The translations under genes were made by a program, and so were the position numbers. Positions 53,774 through 64,000 of a DNA stretch of 64,000 nt are shown here, piece by piece. Position 1 is the stretch's first letter. The number at the start of each line of letters is the position of its first letter. This stretch comes from Panicum virgatum. Lineage: Eukaryota; Streptophyta; Magnoliopsida; Poales; Poaceae. The notes below the pieces were generated by a model that had not been told where the DNA came from, did not search any database, and saw only the letters and a list, made by a program, of their open reading frames with translations. The DNA is taken from contig NC_053138.1 in the NCBI RefSeq assembly GCF_016808335.1, forward strand, positions 53,908,951 through 53,972,950, in the 5' to 3' direction.

Positions 53774-55570
53774 TTTGATAGTTTGAACAAGTCGGCTAAA
53801 CATTTGAATCTTGCGCTGATATTATGTTATGATTTACATGATTGGTCATTTTTAAGGTTACACTATTTCCATGTAGATAGAAATTTATGATTTGTCTTGT
53901 TCCAGATACTCCAATAGAAACTAGGGTTGATAATGAAGAGATAGTAATAAGATCTTCTTTAGCTTTTCCGATACAAGTGTTAGGTGTTGCATTACAAATG
54001 CAATTTCCTACATTTCTAGGGTTGGCTTCTACATTTTTTATATAAAGATGTACGTCTATAATTATCACGATGTTTCATAAAGTGTTTCAGAATTTATTGT
54101 GCGGGATTGTCTGTACCTTGCCTTTTGATGTTGATGGACCAGTGATTGTTGGATGTCCCCAAGTCATGGATTCCCCCTCAACTCAACATAGCAACGCATA
54201 TATATATCGGCTTTGTGCGTGTGTGTGTGTTGGGGTTTTTGTTTTACCGCTAGCCTACCTAGAGATACTCTAAGATTATAAGATTGGAAATTATTTGGTT
54301 ATGGATGATGGATCACCGGATCTAGAATTTGAAGGTAAACACAAGGACACAAGATATATATTTAGAAAGGTTGGTGAAAATTATGGTTTGGAGAAAGTAT
54401 ATATATGGGGAATATAATTATAGATTGGAGGTTTTTAATGAACCGTTATCGGGCCTAGCTCTTAGTAGGACTGTGCCCGGGTCAGCACTACGGGCCGAGA
54501 TGACGGGTTAGGCACGGCCCACATGATCGTGCCGGACCAGCTCGAGCACTGTTGCAATTGTGCTAGGCTGTGCCTGGGTCGTGCTTTTAGTCGCCCATTT
54601 GGTCCAACTCATTTGGCCAACTATACTCTTCACTTTGATTGAGATGCACATGCCACACTGGAAAACCTATTCACCTTTGGGAAGATTTTTTTTCTTCCAT
54701 CTCAGCACAAACACGTGGCGTCTTACTATTATGCAATTGAAGCACAGGAATTCACCTTGTGCTATTGCTGTGGCCAGCGGGAAATCAAGCAGGCGCCAGG
54801 TGTCTACCATCAGTTGCCTAGTTGGATTGTATTTGTTTGCAAACTTCAAATGCATTTTTCTTTCAAACCAATGATCCAATTTTAAATCTGTTTGAACCAT
54901 CGTATTGCTTAGAATACATGCAACAAAATAAGATCCACTTTTATTATTTTTAAATTTTCTAAAAAGAATCAACATTTCAATTAGACCATTTCAACATTTT
55001 GAATACACTATTTCAACATTTTCATAAAAATGTTGAAATAGTTTCCACATAATATTGAATTTAGCATTTCAAAATGTTGACTATATTAGTAACAAAACAA
55101 GAATAAAAAATAAACAAAGGGCTACTCCCGCTGTCCCTTTGCATATGCATGCATGCTGTGCGCCTGTGCTAGCCTTGCTGTCCCGCTGCTGCTTGATTAT
55201 ACTGTGAGCCTGTGCTAGACGCCTAGCTTGCTGGTCTGCGTAAAAAGGGTATGCGCGCTAATCAGCAGTGTTGCAGTAGAGTCGAACAAATGGGCTGAAC
55301 TACTACTACTATTATTGGGCGTTAGGGGTTTTGAAGATATAAAGATTAGCCATCTTCCATAAAATAGATAGGAAGCCCCATGCCGCACCACCTTAGAGCT
55401 AACCTACCCTTCACCAGCTGATGCTTTGTTGCCTTCTGATCTGATGACTTCCCTTGCCTATGGGTATGCAGGTGGGACGCGTACAAATGAGAGCTGTCCC
55501 AACCCTCCACCTCAGCTAGTGTCTATGGCATTTAATAGGGTGCAGGTCATCAAAAATCTAATATGGCATT
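53774..55570. other. Intergenic
   Basis: AT-rich. No supported gene. 54470-54600 has GGGTCAGCACTACGGGCC- and GCCTGGGTCGTGC-type words typical of hAT-like element ends, but no boundary was found. Around 55000-55090 there are inverted and direct repeats of AACATTTTGAA / TTTCAACATTTT. Confidence 0.4.
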
Positions 55571-55617
55571 GAGTAACTATACTAACGCGCCAAGAATTGG
55601 CGCGCCCTCGTGAGCCG

Positions 55618-55740
55618 CGGCCCCACGTGGGGCCGGAGGTACTGTTCATGAGGGGCCCGGAGGTACTGTTCATAATAAAAAAAATAATAAAAGGTACTGT
55701 TCATAATAAAAAAATAATAAAAAGTACTGTTTATTATTTT
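55618..55740. repeat. Short direct repeats with GGTACTGTTCAT core
   Basis: Four copies of GGTACTGTTCAT or AGTACTGTTTAT at 15-45-bp spacing, separated by AATAAAAAAAATAATAAAA. It is preceded by palindromic GGCCCCACGTGGGGCC (55619-55634). Confidence 0.75.
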
Positions 55741-57309
55741 GTAAACTACATTTATCTCTATTATTTATTGGATTTTGTTTTCACTTTGTAAACTCACAAA
55801 ATATAATTGAATCATACATTCATTTCTAAACTTATCATTCTTTCCACCAAAATTAATAATTAGTGTAAGCTAATCCATTAACATACACAAAATGAATTCC
55901 AATACGTACTATTTATGCAGGACTCACGTGGGTTCTGTGTGCTATTCAGGTGGTACCCACATAATATTCAATTGGAATCCACCCACAAAATATGTTTATC
56001 TATTTATTTACATGAAAATAATAAACATATTTCATACACTACATTTACATGTGCTAGCCCCTACTACTTATTGGATTTTAATTCCACTTCGTAAACTCGC
56101 AAAATATAATTGTATGACAATCCATGAACTATACCTACCAGACTTTATTCAATACATCAACACGTTGTTAAAATATATCAACACAATATTGTTTTAACTG
56201 TAGCACACGATAATATAATTTTATTATTATTTTAGATCAAATTTTTTGCTACAGTCGCGCAAAGCGTGCCAACCTGCCTAGTTAGAGTTAATGAGGAAAG
56301 AGAGTAACACAAGACATCGTATCTCATGCACAAGACTGGATTGACTCGTCTACCAAGGCACGAAGACACCGGCGATTTCGCATTGTGGGCGATTCCTCGT
56401 TTCTTCTGGTGCTTTTTGCGGGACCCACCAACGGACTCAAGAGGAGAGGAAAGGATATGACTCAGAACAAAGAGATGGAAGGATTGGGTTGGGTCCACAT
56501 CAAGAAACGCTGCGTTGGGTTGTGCAGTTTCTAACCATCGTGCCATGATGATGTGGCATCGATGGAAATCGGTTGATGGTTTCTGAATTGAGACTTCAAA
56601 TGCATCTGCCGGAAAAAAGTTGGACGGTTTTACCTCTGAAGGCAATTGGGTTGTGTGCTTCATATAAAGATATTTTGGTACTTTGTCCAGCATTTATATA
56701 TATGTGGAGGAGCTATTGTTGGCAGCTAACTCTTGCATCTCTTTTGGTGGAGATCCTCTCATTTATTTGTGAGAGAGATTTTTTAGGATTTGAAATAGGG
56801 AGAGAGGAGTGGCTCTTTGCCATCCAATCTTTGATTAGGCTAGTAGTGACTTGTAATTGGACATTGTGTAGTAATTCAAAGATTGATTTTAATTTGTATC
56901 TCTTCTAAGGATCCCGAGCATTTTTCGTTTTTATGATTTTTATTCTAAGATTTATTCGATCTTTTCACAAACTTCTTATTGTATGTGTTAAGTTTAGTTG
57001 TTACGGATCTACATCTCAAATTTTGTTCGGATCCATTAAATTTTGATGAAGTAATTTGCATTTAAATTTCGCTTTGTATATTTGCTTTCCTCTTGATCTT
57101 CCTCTGTTCCTGCGCACGAGATTTCTGGAGTGCTCGCGGCGGCGCATGCTCCGAGGCAGCTTCTAGCGCGGCTCGCGGCACGCGGCGTGGCCAGCGGCGG
57201 CGGCCCAACACGGCTAGTGCTGGCGGCGTGTGGGGGCCGGTGCAGAGCACACAGAGGCCAGCTGGGCCGGTGACTCAGCCAACAGGCCCGGTGCCAGGCT
57301 GCGGTGGCA
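55741..57309. other. Intergenic
   Basis: AT-rich to 56280, then mixed. 55720-55870 and 56040-56120 share words (TTATTGGATTTT, CACTT.GTAAACTC, CAAAATATAATTG), an old duplication. No gene is supported; frames at 56232-56693 and 56573-56908 are not recognised. Confidence 0.4.
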
Positions 57310-57566
57310 GGGATTTTTTTTATTTTTTTATTTTTTATTTTTGTTTTTTACAAAAATATATGTTCGTGTTCGAAATTTACATGAATATACCCCGGCCGCC
57401 CCGCTGCCGGGCGGCAAGGGCTTATTTGCAAAAAAGTCGAAAAAAATTACGCCGAGGTCCCTGAAGGACCGGACGCCCGGCAGCGGGGCGGACAGCCCTC
57501 CAGGCCGCCCGGCAGAGGAGCGGCGGGCCCTGGCCGCCCGCCTGCGGGGCGACCAGCCCCCAACCC

Positions 57567-57574
57567 TATATAAG
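57567..57574 (+). promoter_or_regulatory. TATA box of the PMD transposon gene
   Basis: CCTATATAAGG, followed by a C/T- then GA-rich leader (57585-57670). It points to the PMD gene, with a likely leader intron from about 57712 (GTAACT) to the ATG at 58336. Confidence 0.55.
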
Positions 57575-57769
57575 GTGTTGGCTGCCCTCACCCCCTCATT
57601 TGCCTCACTAAAAATCCAGAAAAAAAGAAAAGAGAGGGAGAGAGGGAGAGGAGGGGTGAGGGAGAGGCAAAGCGGTGAAGTCCTGCCGGATTTTCAAGCC
57701 GGCGACTGTAGGTAACTAAAATTTTCTATATTTTATAAATAGATTATGTTGTAATTATTTTTTTAAAAC

Positions 57770-58145
57770 AGTAGATTAGCGATCAGTTCAATTATTGTTA
57801 GGAGTGATTAGTGGTACATTTAAGTGCAGTTACTTATAGTGATTAGCGTTGATATAGTACATTTAGTGTTAGATTTAGTATTAGAAAATACTAGAAAATT
57901 GTTAGAGAAGTATTAGAAAATCAAAAAAATGCAAGATAATTTTAGAAAATTGTAGAAAATTATAGAAAATTTTAGAAAATTGTAGAGAATGTTAGAAAAT
58001 TGTAGAAAATGTTAGAAAATTGTAGAAAATTATAGAAACTATTTTGCTGAAAAAGTAGATTAGCAATCAGTTTAATTATTATTAGGACTGATTAGTGGTA
58101 CATTTAGGTGTAGTTACTTGTACTGATTAGCGTTGATATAGTACA
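57770..58145. repeat. Leader-intron duplication and TAGAAAATT short tandem array
   Basis: A block of about 95 bp (AGTAGATTAGCGATCAGTT to GCGTTGATATAGTACATT) occurs twice, 57772-57865 and 58049-58145. Between them is an array of roughly a dozen copies of TAGAAAATTG-type words (57885-58035). Confidence 0.85.
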
Positions 58146-58335
58146 TTAGCAATCTAATTAATTAATCTTAAAAATTGCAAGATAATATTAGAAAATTTAT
58201 AAAATATTAGAAATTATTATAAATTATTATAAATTGTTAGAAAATCTTAGAAATTATTTAGGAAATATAAGGAACTATTAGAAATATTTAGATGTGTGTG
58301 ATTGTATTGTATTGTTTTGATCTTACATGGTAGGT

Positions 58336-61088
58336 ATGCCCGGGGTTACTCCTGCGTTGCTGGACCCAACAATAGACTCGGGTCACCGGTCCTTCCTTGC
58401 GAAGGTTCAGCACCAGGAACTAAACGTGCTGCGTCCACGTCCACCTGCAGAGTTGGTTCCTGTAGACCCACGATGGGTGCCCAGGTGATATGTCGTCTAT
58501 TTTTTGTTTTTATCCGTTATACATTTCGTTATATAATGTAATAACATTTGTGCACTGTATGATGCAGGCTGAACGAGGGAGGTCTTCTCACTGTGGCTCG
58601 TCTTGCTGAGAGTGCTATGGTGAAGCTAGACAGGTCTCTACTTTCAGCTCTCGTTGACAGATGGAGACCTGAGACACACACGTTCCACCTTCCTTGTGGG
58701 GAGATGGCACCGACCCTGCAAGATGTTGCGATACTGCTTGGTCTTTCTATCACCGGAGACGCTGTCGGGCCCCGCGTGGTAACTTCTACGTGGCTGGAGG
58801 ATCTTGAGGAACGTTTTGCAGGTGTTGCCACCACGATTGATCCTGAAGATTTCAATGAGCACCACAGTCGAAAGGCCCTTCCAAGTCATGGCTCCTACAG
58901 TTTCAGGTACAATTTAGTACAAAATGATGTGTTGATGTATTTTATGGCTTTGAAATACCTCATGTGTTTCTTATTCTCAATGTTCGTAATTCATTGTAGC
59001 CGGATCTGTTGGCAGCCGATACTGATGAGCACAGCGTGACTAGATCACTCGAGGCATACCTGCTGTGGTTGTTTGGTTACATCATGTTCAACAACTCACA
59101 CGGCCACTGTGTGGATAGGGTGCTTCTGCCCTACGCACTGGAGATCGCCGATGCAGATGAGGATGCCATACCCTTATATAGTTAGGGTTCAGCGGTTCTT
59201 GCATGCACATATCGTGGACTCTGCAAGGCATCACGGCAGAATGATAGGAATGCTGTCCTAACGGGGTGCTCAATTCTGCTACAGCTTTGGTCTTACGAGA
59301 GGATTGCTATCGGTCGTCCCATGATTGACCAGTAACCGTATAAGCCGGATATGTACGGTGACACGGAGGACGACAGACCCACCATGGGGACTCTTTGGTA
59401 CTCTCGACAGATATGGACCCGATAAAAATTTATATTCTATGCATACTATGGTCATACATTATTCCCTCAATACCTTTCTTATGGACACATAATTTTTATT
59501 TTTGCAGAAAATATGGGCACATGTACAGACCCGACGGTCTTATCCTGAGTTTGTTGCCGAATTTGATCAATTGACCCCAGAAGACATTGTGTGAGAGCCA
59601 TACAGTCCTTCGGCTATAGCCACACGTGCACCGCTTGGGATATCTTCGGTGTGCACACAGGAACAGGGCCTATGGATGACTACTGCAGCTTTGGTGTACG
59701 ACGTTGCAATTGAGGCCCACTGCCCGGATAGAGTCATGAGGCAGTTCGGTCGACGCCAGTCTTTCCCTGTGTCTTCAGCATTGGATCGTGTTCAGCGCCA
59801 CGATCATAGGTAACAAAAATATATAAGTCCCCATGTACTAATAATGTGAAACTAATTTCTATTTAACGTGCAGTTTTATCAAGGGCTGGACATCCTTTCT
59901 CGACAATGTGGGTCACTACATTACAACCATGGGTGGCTGCGTTGGATGATGCAGGCGAGCAGTTGGCTGAGGATACCGGTCCACACACTGAACCTTCGTT
60001 TCAGGCGTACCTGACCTGGTACGAACCGAAGATTCGTTGCCATTTGACGTATGTTGACATGCATCCATAGCCGCATGTTGCGACTTCGCAGGATTGCTAT
60101 GCACGACACAGGGATGAGGCATTAGCCGGGGCGGTGAGTAAATGCTGACGGCATTTTCTATCTTTTAAGATTTGTATACTAAGTTTTTTTGGTTGCAGTT
60201 CGAGGCCTGTAGGTTGCTTGAATTAGATTGCTCATTGAATGTAATGAGGATTCATGGCGGGTCTACAATGAGCATGCTGGCACAACTCGAGGCCTGGACC
60301 ACTCAACGTGATAGAGCCCGAGGCATCCTTTAGGCCTTTGGTACACGGACGGAGTATGAGGATTCCTACGAATCGTCGCAAGCGTCGACGTCGGTTCCTT
60401 GTGGTCCCGCATGGCAGCAGCCTCCCTTATACCACCGACAGTACGAAGGTATGGTGTGATATTTACCGATCCGTATGTTTATATGCAGTATTTAAATACG
60501 ACTCCACACAGGATACGAGTACCCCGGTTCTCAGCCTATAGGGGGGCCAGGTGCCTCGCAAGGGGCTCCATTTCAAGGAACCCAGTTTACCTCTATGCCA
60601 CCAGCTGGAGGGACTTTAGGTAAATATGTGGTGCATAATTTTATTTGCTTATGTTTTATGGTCGAAGGCTCATACGTTATTATTTATACTCAGGATCACA
60701 ACAGTTCACCGGAGTGGGGCCGTCTTCGTATCACCCTATGCCGCCACCAGGAGGATATGAAGGAGCTTCTTCCTATCCACCACCACCACCACCTGGAACA
60801 TAGGGTACGTAGTATAATTTGTACGGAATTACATTCACCTATTGAATGTTGCTTAAAATTTTGTTTTTATGATCTGTAGGGTGGTCTGAAGACAACGACG
60901 CGGCCTCCTTCGATGACTTTACACGGTTGTTTGCTACGCCTGCCCAGGACGATGATCCCAGCTTGCATACACCTGTGGCTTTGTTACGCCGTCCTGCCAG
61001 AGACGTGAGGCCACCGGACCGTCATAGCTACCCTACATATCACGTACACGCACAACGTAACAGAGGTCGGAATGGTAGGGGTGGTTAG
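58336..61088 (+). pseudogene. Plant mobile domain (PMD / serine-threonine phosphatase 7 long-form-like) gene, broken
   Basis: Plus strand. Exon 1, 58336-58484, starts MPGVTPALLDPTIDSGHRSF. Exon 2, 58568 to about 58906, gives the PMD core (LDRSLLSALVDRWRPETHTF, HLPCGEMAPTLQDVAILLGL). Joins GTGATA...GCAG are in phase. The next exon-like part (about 58999-59410) reads AYLLWLFGYIMFNNSHG but with a frame mismatch and stops (TAG near 59183, TAA near 59333). Later pieces (59516-59810, 59930-60120) continue the PMD C-terminal part with stops. The end at 60880-61088 (FDDFTRLFATPAQDDDPSLH to GRNGRGG) is open. PMD proteins occur in transposons and in the Arabidopsis MAIN/MAIL genes. This copy looks inactive. 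Confidence 0.78.
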
Positions 61089-61657
61089 TTGTTGGCACTT
61101 GTTTCTCTATTGTTATTATGGACTGTTTCGACTGTTCGGATTATGGTTGTTTATGATTGTGATAGTTTACTTGTCATTTGTTTCTATAGATATTATTGAT
61201 GTGAACTTGTTATGTTTGTGGGTTCCATAATGCTCGTGAAATAAGGGAAGTTCTTGCGAATTTTTTCCGTGATTTAATGAAGGACAAATTAGGTGCGGGA
61301 GGAGTTAGCGGCCGAGATCCCGCCGGCGATGATGACGACTACCGCATACAGAGTAAACTTCGTGACACGCTTATATAGCTCAAAATAGGGACCATAGTGT
61401 ATCTAGCTACGAGTACGAGATCACAGGTTGCCACTGCTCAGTACGGCGATCACGGGTTTCCCATATGTCGCATTGTTTGCCCAGACAAACGTGACAAAAG
61501 ACGACAGCCCAATAGCGGTGCCCTTTCACCATTTCAAAAAGATGTGACAACACGGCAACCACACCAGCTCACCTTCAAAGCAGTCTCTCGGGCGAGGACG
61601 ACGGAACTGTCATTCTACAGCGAAGGTCTGTGGCGTGTAGTGGGGAAGGCGGCATCT
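61089..61657. other. Transposon interior after the PMD gene
   Basis: No clear gene. 61240-61640 has short open pieces on the plus strand (61397-61771) that look like decayed coding sequence, but I do not recognise them. Confidence 0.35.
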
Positions 61658-61807
61658 AGGCGATTTTTTTTTCAAAAATGCCTCTGCCGGGCGGCCAGGA
61701 CCTGGCCGCCCGGCAGCGGGGCGGCCGGGTATATTTCTGTAAATTTCCAAATCGAAAATATATTTTTGTAAAAAACAAAAATAAAAAATAAAAAAAATAA
61801 AAAAACC

Positions 61808-62790
61808 ACTCCGGGGGCAAGCTTGGGCTCGTGAGCCCACAGCAGCTGCGAGCAGGGCGACAGCACCGTGCGCAGAGCAGGCAGCCAAGCAACAGTGGCA
61901 TGATGCTCAAGGAGGTAGCAACAGCACAGTCAGCAATTTTGACAGATTATTTACTTTCTCTTCTCACATTTCTCACTATATTGCTTAAGTTATTTGTTAG
62001 AACTGATTAATCACTAATCTTGTTAACTTAATTGATCTACATGACTACATGTGTTATCATGCATAACTAGTTCTTGGGACTTATTTTTGCTAATCTTTAT
62101 TAGCTTTTGCATTCTTAATTGACTTGTGTTTTATTAGTTCTTGTTGGTATCCTTTGCAGGCTTAATTAAGAGAACTCTTTTATATTGATTAGTTCTAATC
62201 TTTTTGGTAAGACTTTTGATTGAGGTTTGCTTCCGCTTGGCTTTGAACTTTGCTACCAGTGTTGAATCTTCGCCTGCTTTGTTAAGTAGAATTGTTGCTA
62301 GTTTTGCTCCAATATATCGTTTTTCTCTTGCTTCCGCTTCACGCCGAGCTCTGCTAACTATTCCTAGGGTGAGCTTGTCACAAATCGGCTTGTATCGCCT
62401 TGTCGGTTGGAAAAAAGACGTGTCGGGTTGAATTCAGAGCATAAACCTTGTTTTCATCAAGAAGATTTTTTTTAAATAGATTTTCTCCTTTTAGGGTGAC
62501 TTAGATCTTGTATTTGCGTAAGTCACCAGCGTTGGGCTGCCCATGCTGTGTCTACCGATCTTTTTTTCTATTTTTTCTTTTTCTATTTTCGCGATGCAGA
62601 TGCATTTTTCTGTGTGTAACTAGTTCGCAATGCCGAACCATTTGTTGGTTTCGTAGATTAAATTGTTCGGTGATGTTGATTTATTTGTTCGTGATATTCA
62701 TTTTTATTATTCATCCTATACAGTTAAATGTTCGCGATGTGTAATATTTTGTTTGTATTGTTAAAATATTAGTTCGTAGAAAATATAATA
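61808..62790. other. Intergenic, T-rich
   Basis: Sequence rich in TTTGCTAATCTTTATTAGC-type words and codon-poor. No gene is supported. It could be a retrotransposon leader or LTR interior, but no ends were found. Confidence 0.35.
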
Positions 62791-62859
62791 TCTAAATTAT
62801 CTGATGAGGAGACAGTTTTTTTTTAAAAGCTTTCGTTCACTCCTCCATCTCTCGTTATC

Positions 62860-63310
62860 CGTCCCGGTCCTTCGAGCTCCCGAAAGACTTGGTCCGGGCC
62901 TGGAACTGTTCTTGGCACATGAGCGGCACATGAGCATGTGCGGCCGCCTCCCGGACAACCTCCAGTCGTGCGAGAAGGAGAACCGGAGAAGGGCCAGGTG
63001 AAGATCAATAGCGTCCTGCTGCAGGCCCGCCACCACGGCGGATGCGTCGAGGCCGCCAAGGTGGAGGTGACGAGCGCCATCGCGACATCCAGGAGCTACT
63101 GCAGATGCTGGCCGTGGCGGCGGCGTGGTGCCATGGCAGTGCCGGCGGGAGTTCTAGAACATCTCCAAGGTGCTGCACCGTACCTGTTCTACATTGACTG
63201 GACGGCTACGCGTCGCCCAAGGAGATGATGCGCGCGGCGAACGAGGTGGTGGCCGAGCCGCTGAGGGCGGCGGGGAAGACGAAGACCCACGCCCCGGCGG
63301 AGCGAGTCCG
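62860..63310 (+). pseudogene. GC-rich coding-like scrap, unknown
   Basis: Strong GC rise compared with its flanks. Overlapping plus-strand frames read KINSVLLQARHHGGCVEAAK (about 63000-63060) and, one frame over, DGYASPKEMMRAANEVVAEP (about 63200-63260). Together they suggest a frameshifted fragment of a nuclear gene. I do not recognise the product. Confidence 0.3.
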
Positions 63311-63429
63311 ATATATTTGGGCAGGCCTGCTTGTCATGAGACATCGTGTTTCACGCATCCATCCCAGCTAGTTCATCATCAGGTGCAGACTGCACGGGCT
63401 AGCAATTTAGGATACAAAGGTCCAAGAAA

Positions 63430-63565
63430 GAGTTTGAGTGGGGCTGGTGAGCCCGAGTGGCTCCTGGAGCCAGCCCCCAGGCCGGCGACCGGTTTCGATC
63501 CCCCGCGTTGGCACCGGGGAGACCCTCTGTTACCTCTCCTAGTGAAAAAAAAATGAAAAAAAGAA
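63430..63565 (+). repeat. SINE-like sequence with A-rich tail
   Basis: GC-rich 110-bp stretch (GGGCTGGTGAGCCCGAGTGG, GGCCGGCGACCGGTTTCGATC) with a tRNA-like T-arm/B-box form, ending CCTCTCCTAGTG followed by a run of A. This is the layout of plant tRNA-derived SINEs. The family was not identified. Confidence 0.45.
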
Positions 63566-64000
63566 AGAGTTTGAAACCAGAGAGAGAGAGAAAGAGTACC
63601 CAACTCTGCATGAAGAAATAATGGCAAAAACCAAAGAGAAAGCAAAATAAAACGAATCCAATATATGAATGGAAAGTAGTAGTTTGCAGTTGAAGAATAG
63701 CTTAAACAAAGCAAACGTGTGACGAAGAAGTAATCAGAGAAAGACGACGAAGAAATGAAGAATAACAGGGAGCGAGGAACAAGGTCTAAACGATAGATCA
63801 AGAAATGAAAAGGGAGGGGGGGCTGTAGTCGAATAAATTGAAAGGGAATATAATAATAAATTAGAACAAACTGTGGGACACACCAATTCCTATTGTGCAC
63901 TTTCAAGTACATATGAATCTTTGGCTCAGCACTTAAAGAACAAATGTGCAGCTAGTCTGTTAGTTTGAAGACGGTCGCTTGCAAAAGTTGGAAAGGCCAA
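63566..64000. other. Intergenic to window end
   Basis: Purine-rich (GAAAGAG runs), no gene seen. Confidence 0.4.

Larger units (their letters stand above)
57310..61807 (+). mobile_element. Terminal-inverted-repeat transposon carrying a plant mobile domain gene
   Basis: About 4.5 kb bounded by inverted repeats of about 140-150 bp. Left (57310-57446): GGATTTTTTTTATTTTTTTA, TTTTTTACAAAAATATAT, GGCCGCCCCGCTGCCGGGCG. Right (61658-61807) is the same in reverse. Long arms and a plant-mobile-domain (PMD, aminotransferase-like) protein suggest a Mutator-related element. No classic MURA transposase is seen and no clear 9-bp duplication was found. Inside are a promoter, a broken multi-exon gene and AT-rich short tandem repeats. 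Confidence 0.75.

Overview
This is a plant nuclear sequence, almost certainly from a grass (Poaceae). It holds two host genes with an intact or near-intact reading frame: a single-exon coiled-coil NBS-LRR immune receptor (18239-20947, minus) and a multi-exon guanylate kinase with a plant-type N-terminal extension (coding part 31831-34359, minus; TATA box near 34955). Most of the rest is transposable-element sequence at different stages of decay. The mix supports a grass: Tat-type Gypsy with an antisense gene, SIRE-like and short-LTR Copia, Cassandra with 5S-derived LTRs, CACTA, hAT, PIF/Harbinger and Mutator-like DNA elements, and a plant-mobile-domain transposon. No species can be named from sequence alone.

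Layout. 1-851 is a decayed Gypsy gag/protease remnant. 852-16525 is a Copia LTR with its primer-binding site and part of gag, split by a 13.6 kb Gypsy element (1438-15077, minus; duplicated target CTACT). The Gypsy element carries gag, protease, reverse transcriptase, two RNase H-like regions and integrase on the minus strand, all broken by stop codons and frameshifts. On the plus strand, between integrase and the 3' LTR, it has an antisense, intron-containing gene with its own TATA-like boxes. 16525-18060 is a CACTA transposase remnant. The NLR follows, and about 0.7 kb beyond its start codon lies a 5.2 kb Copia element (21635-26791, minus; target duplication GAGTA) that has lost its YVDD motif.

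28.1-29.2 kb holds exon-like pieces, one clearly duplicated from the guanylate kinase gene about 5.3 kb away. After the kinase gene, 35.2-45.0 kb is a patchwork of three decayed copies of one unit. The unit carries at least five tRNA-Ala-like 74-bp modules attached to a common AT-rich body, which looks like a SINE-type repeat. DNA transposons have landed in this patchwork: 37622-38679, whose empty site survives in another copy of the unit; an hAT at 39639-40889 with a perfect 8-bp duplication; and long-inverted-repeat elements at 41533-42430 and 45357-45901. Further right are a CACTA-like element (45917-46356), a Harbinger-type element (46360-47544), an hAT-type element (47596-48584), a tandem duplication (50.4-51.3 kb), a solo LTR (51369-52405), a complete Cassandra TRIM (52901-53768; target duplication AATAT) and a 4.5 kb terminal-inverted-repeat transposon carrying a broken plant-mobile-domain gene (57310-61807). 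The last 2 kb has only a GC-rich coding-like scrap and a SINE-like tail.

The two host genes share no obvious pathway: one is an intracellular immune receptor, the other makes GDP/dGDP from GMP/dGMP. All splice sites and element boundaries were read by eye. No similarity search was run.
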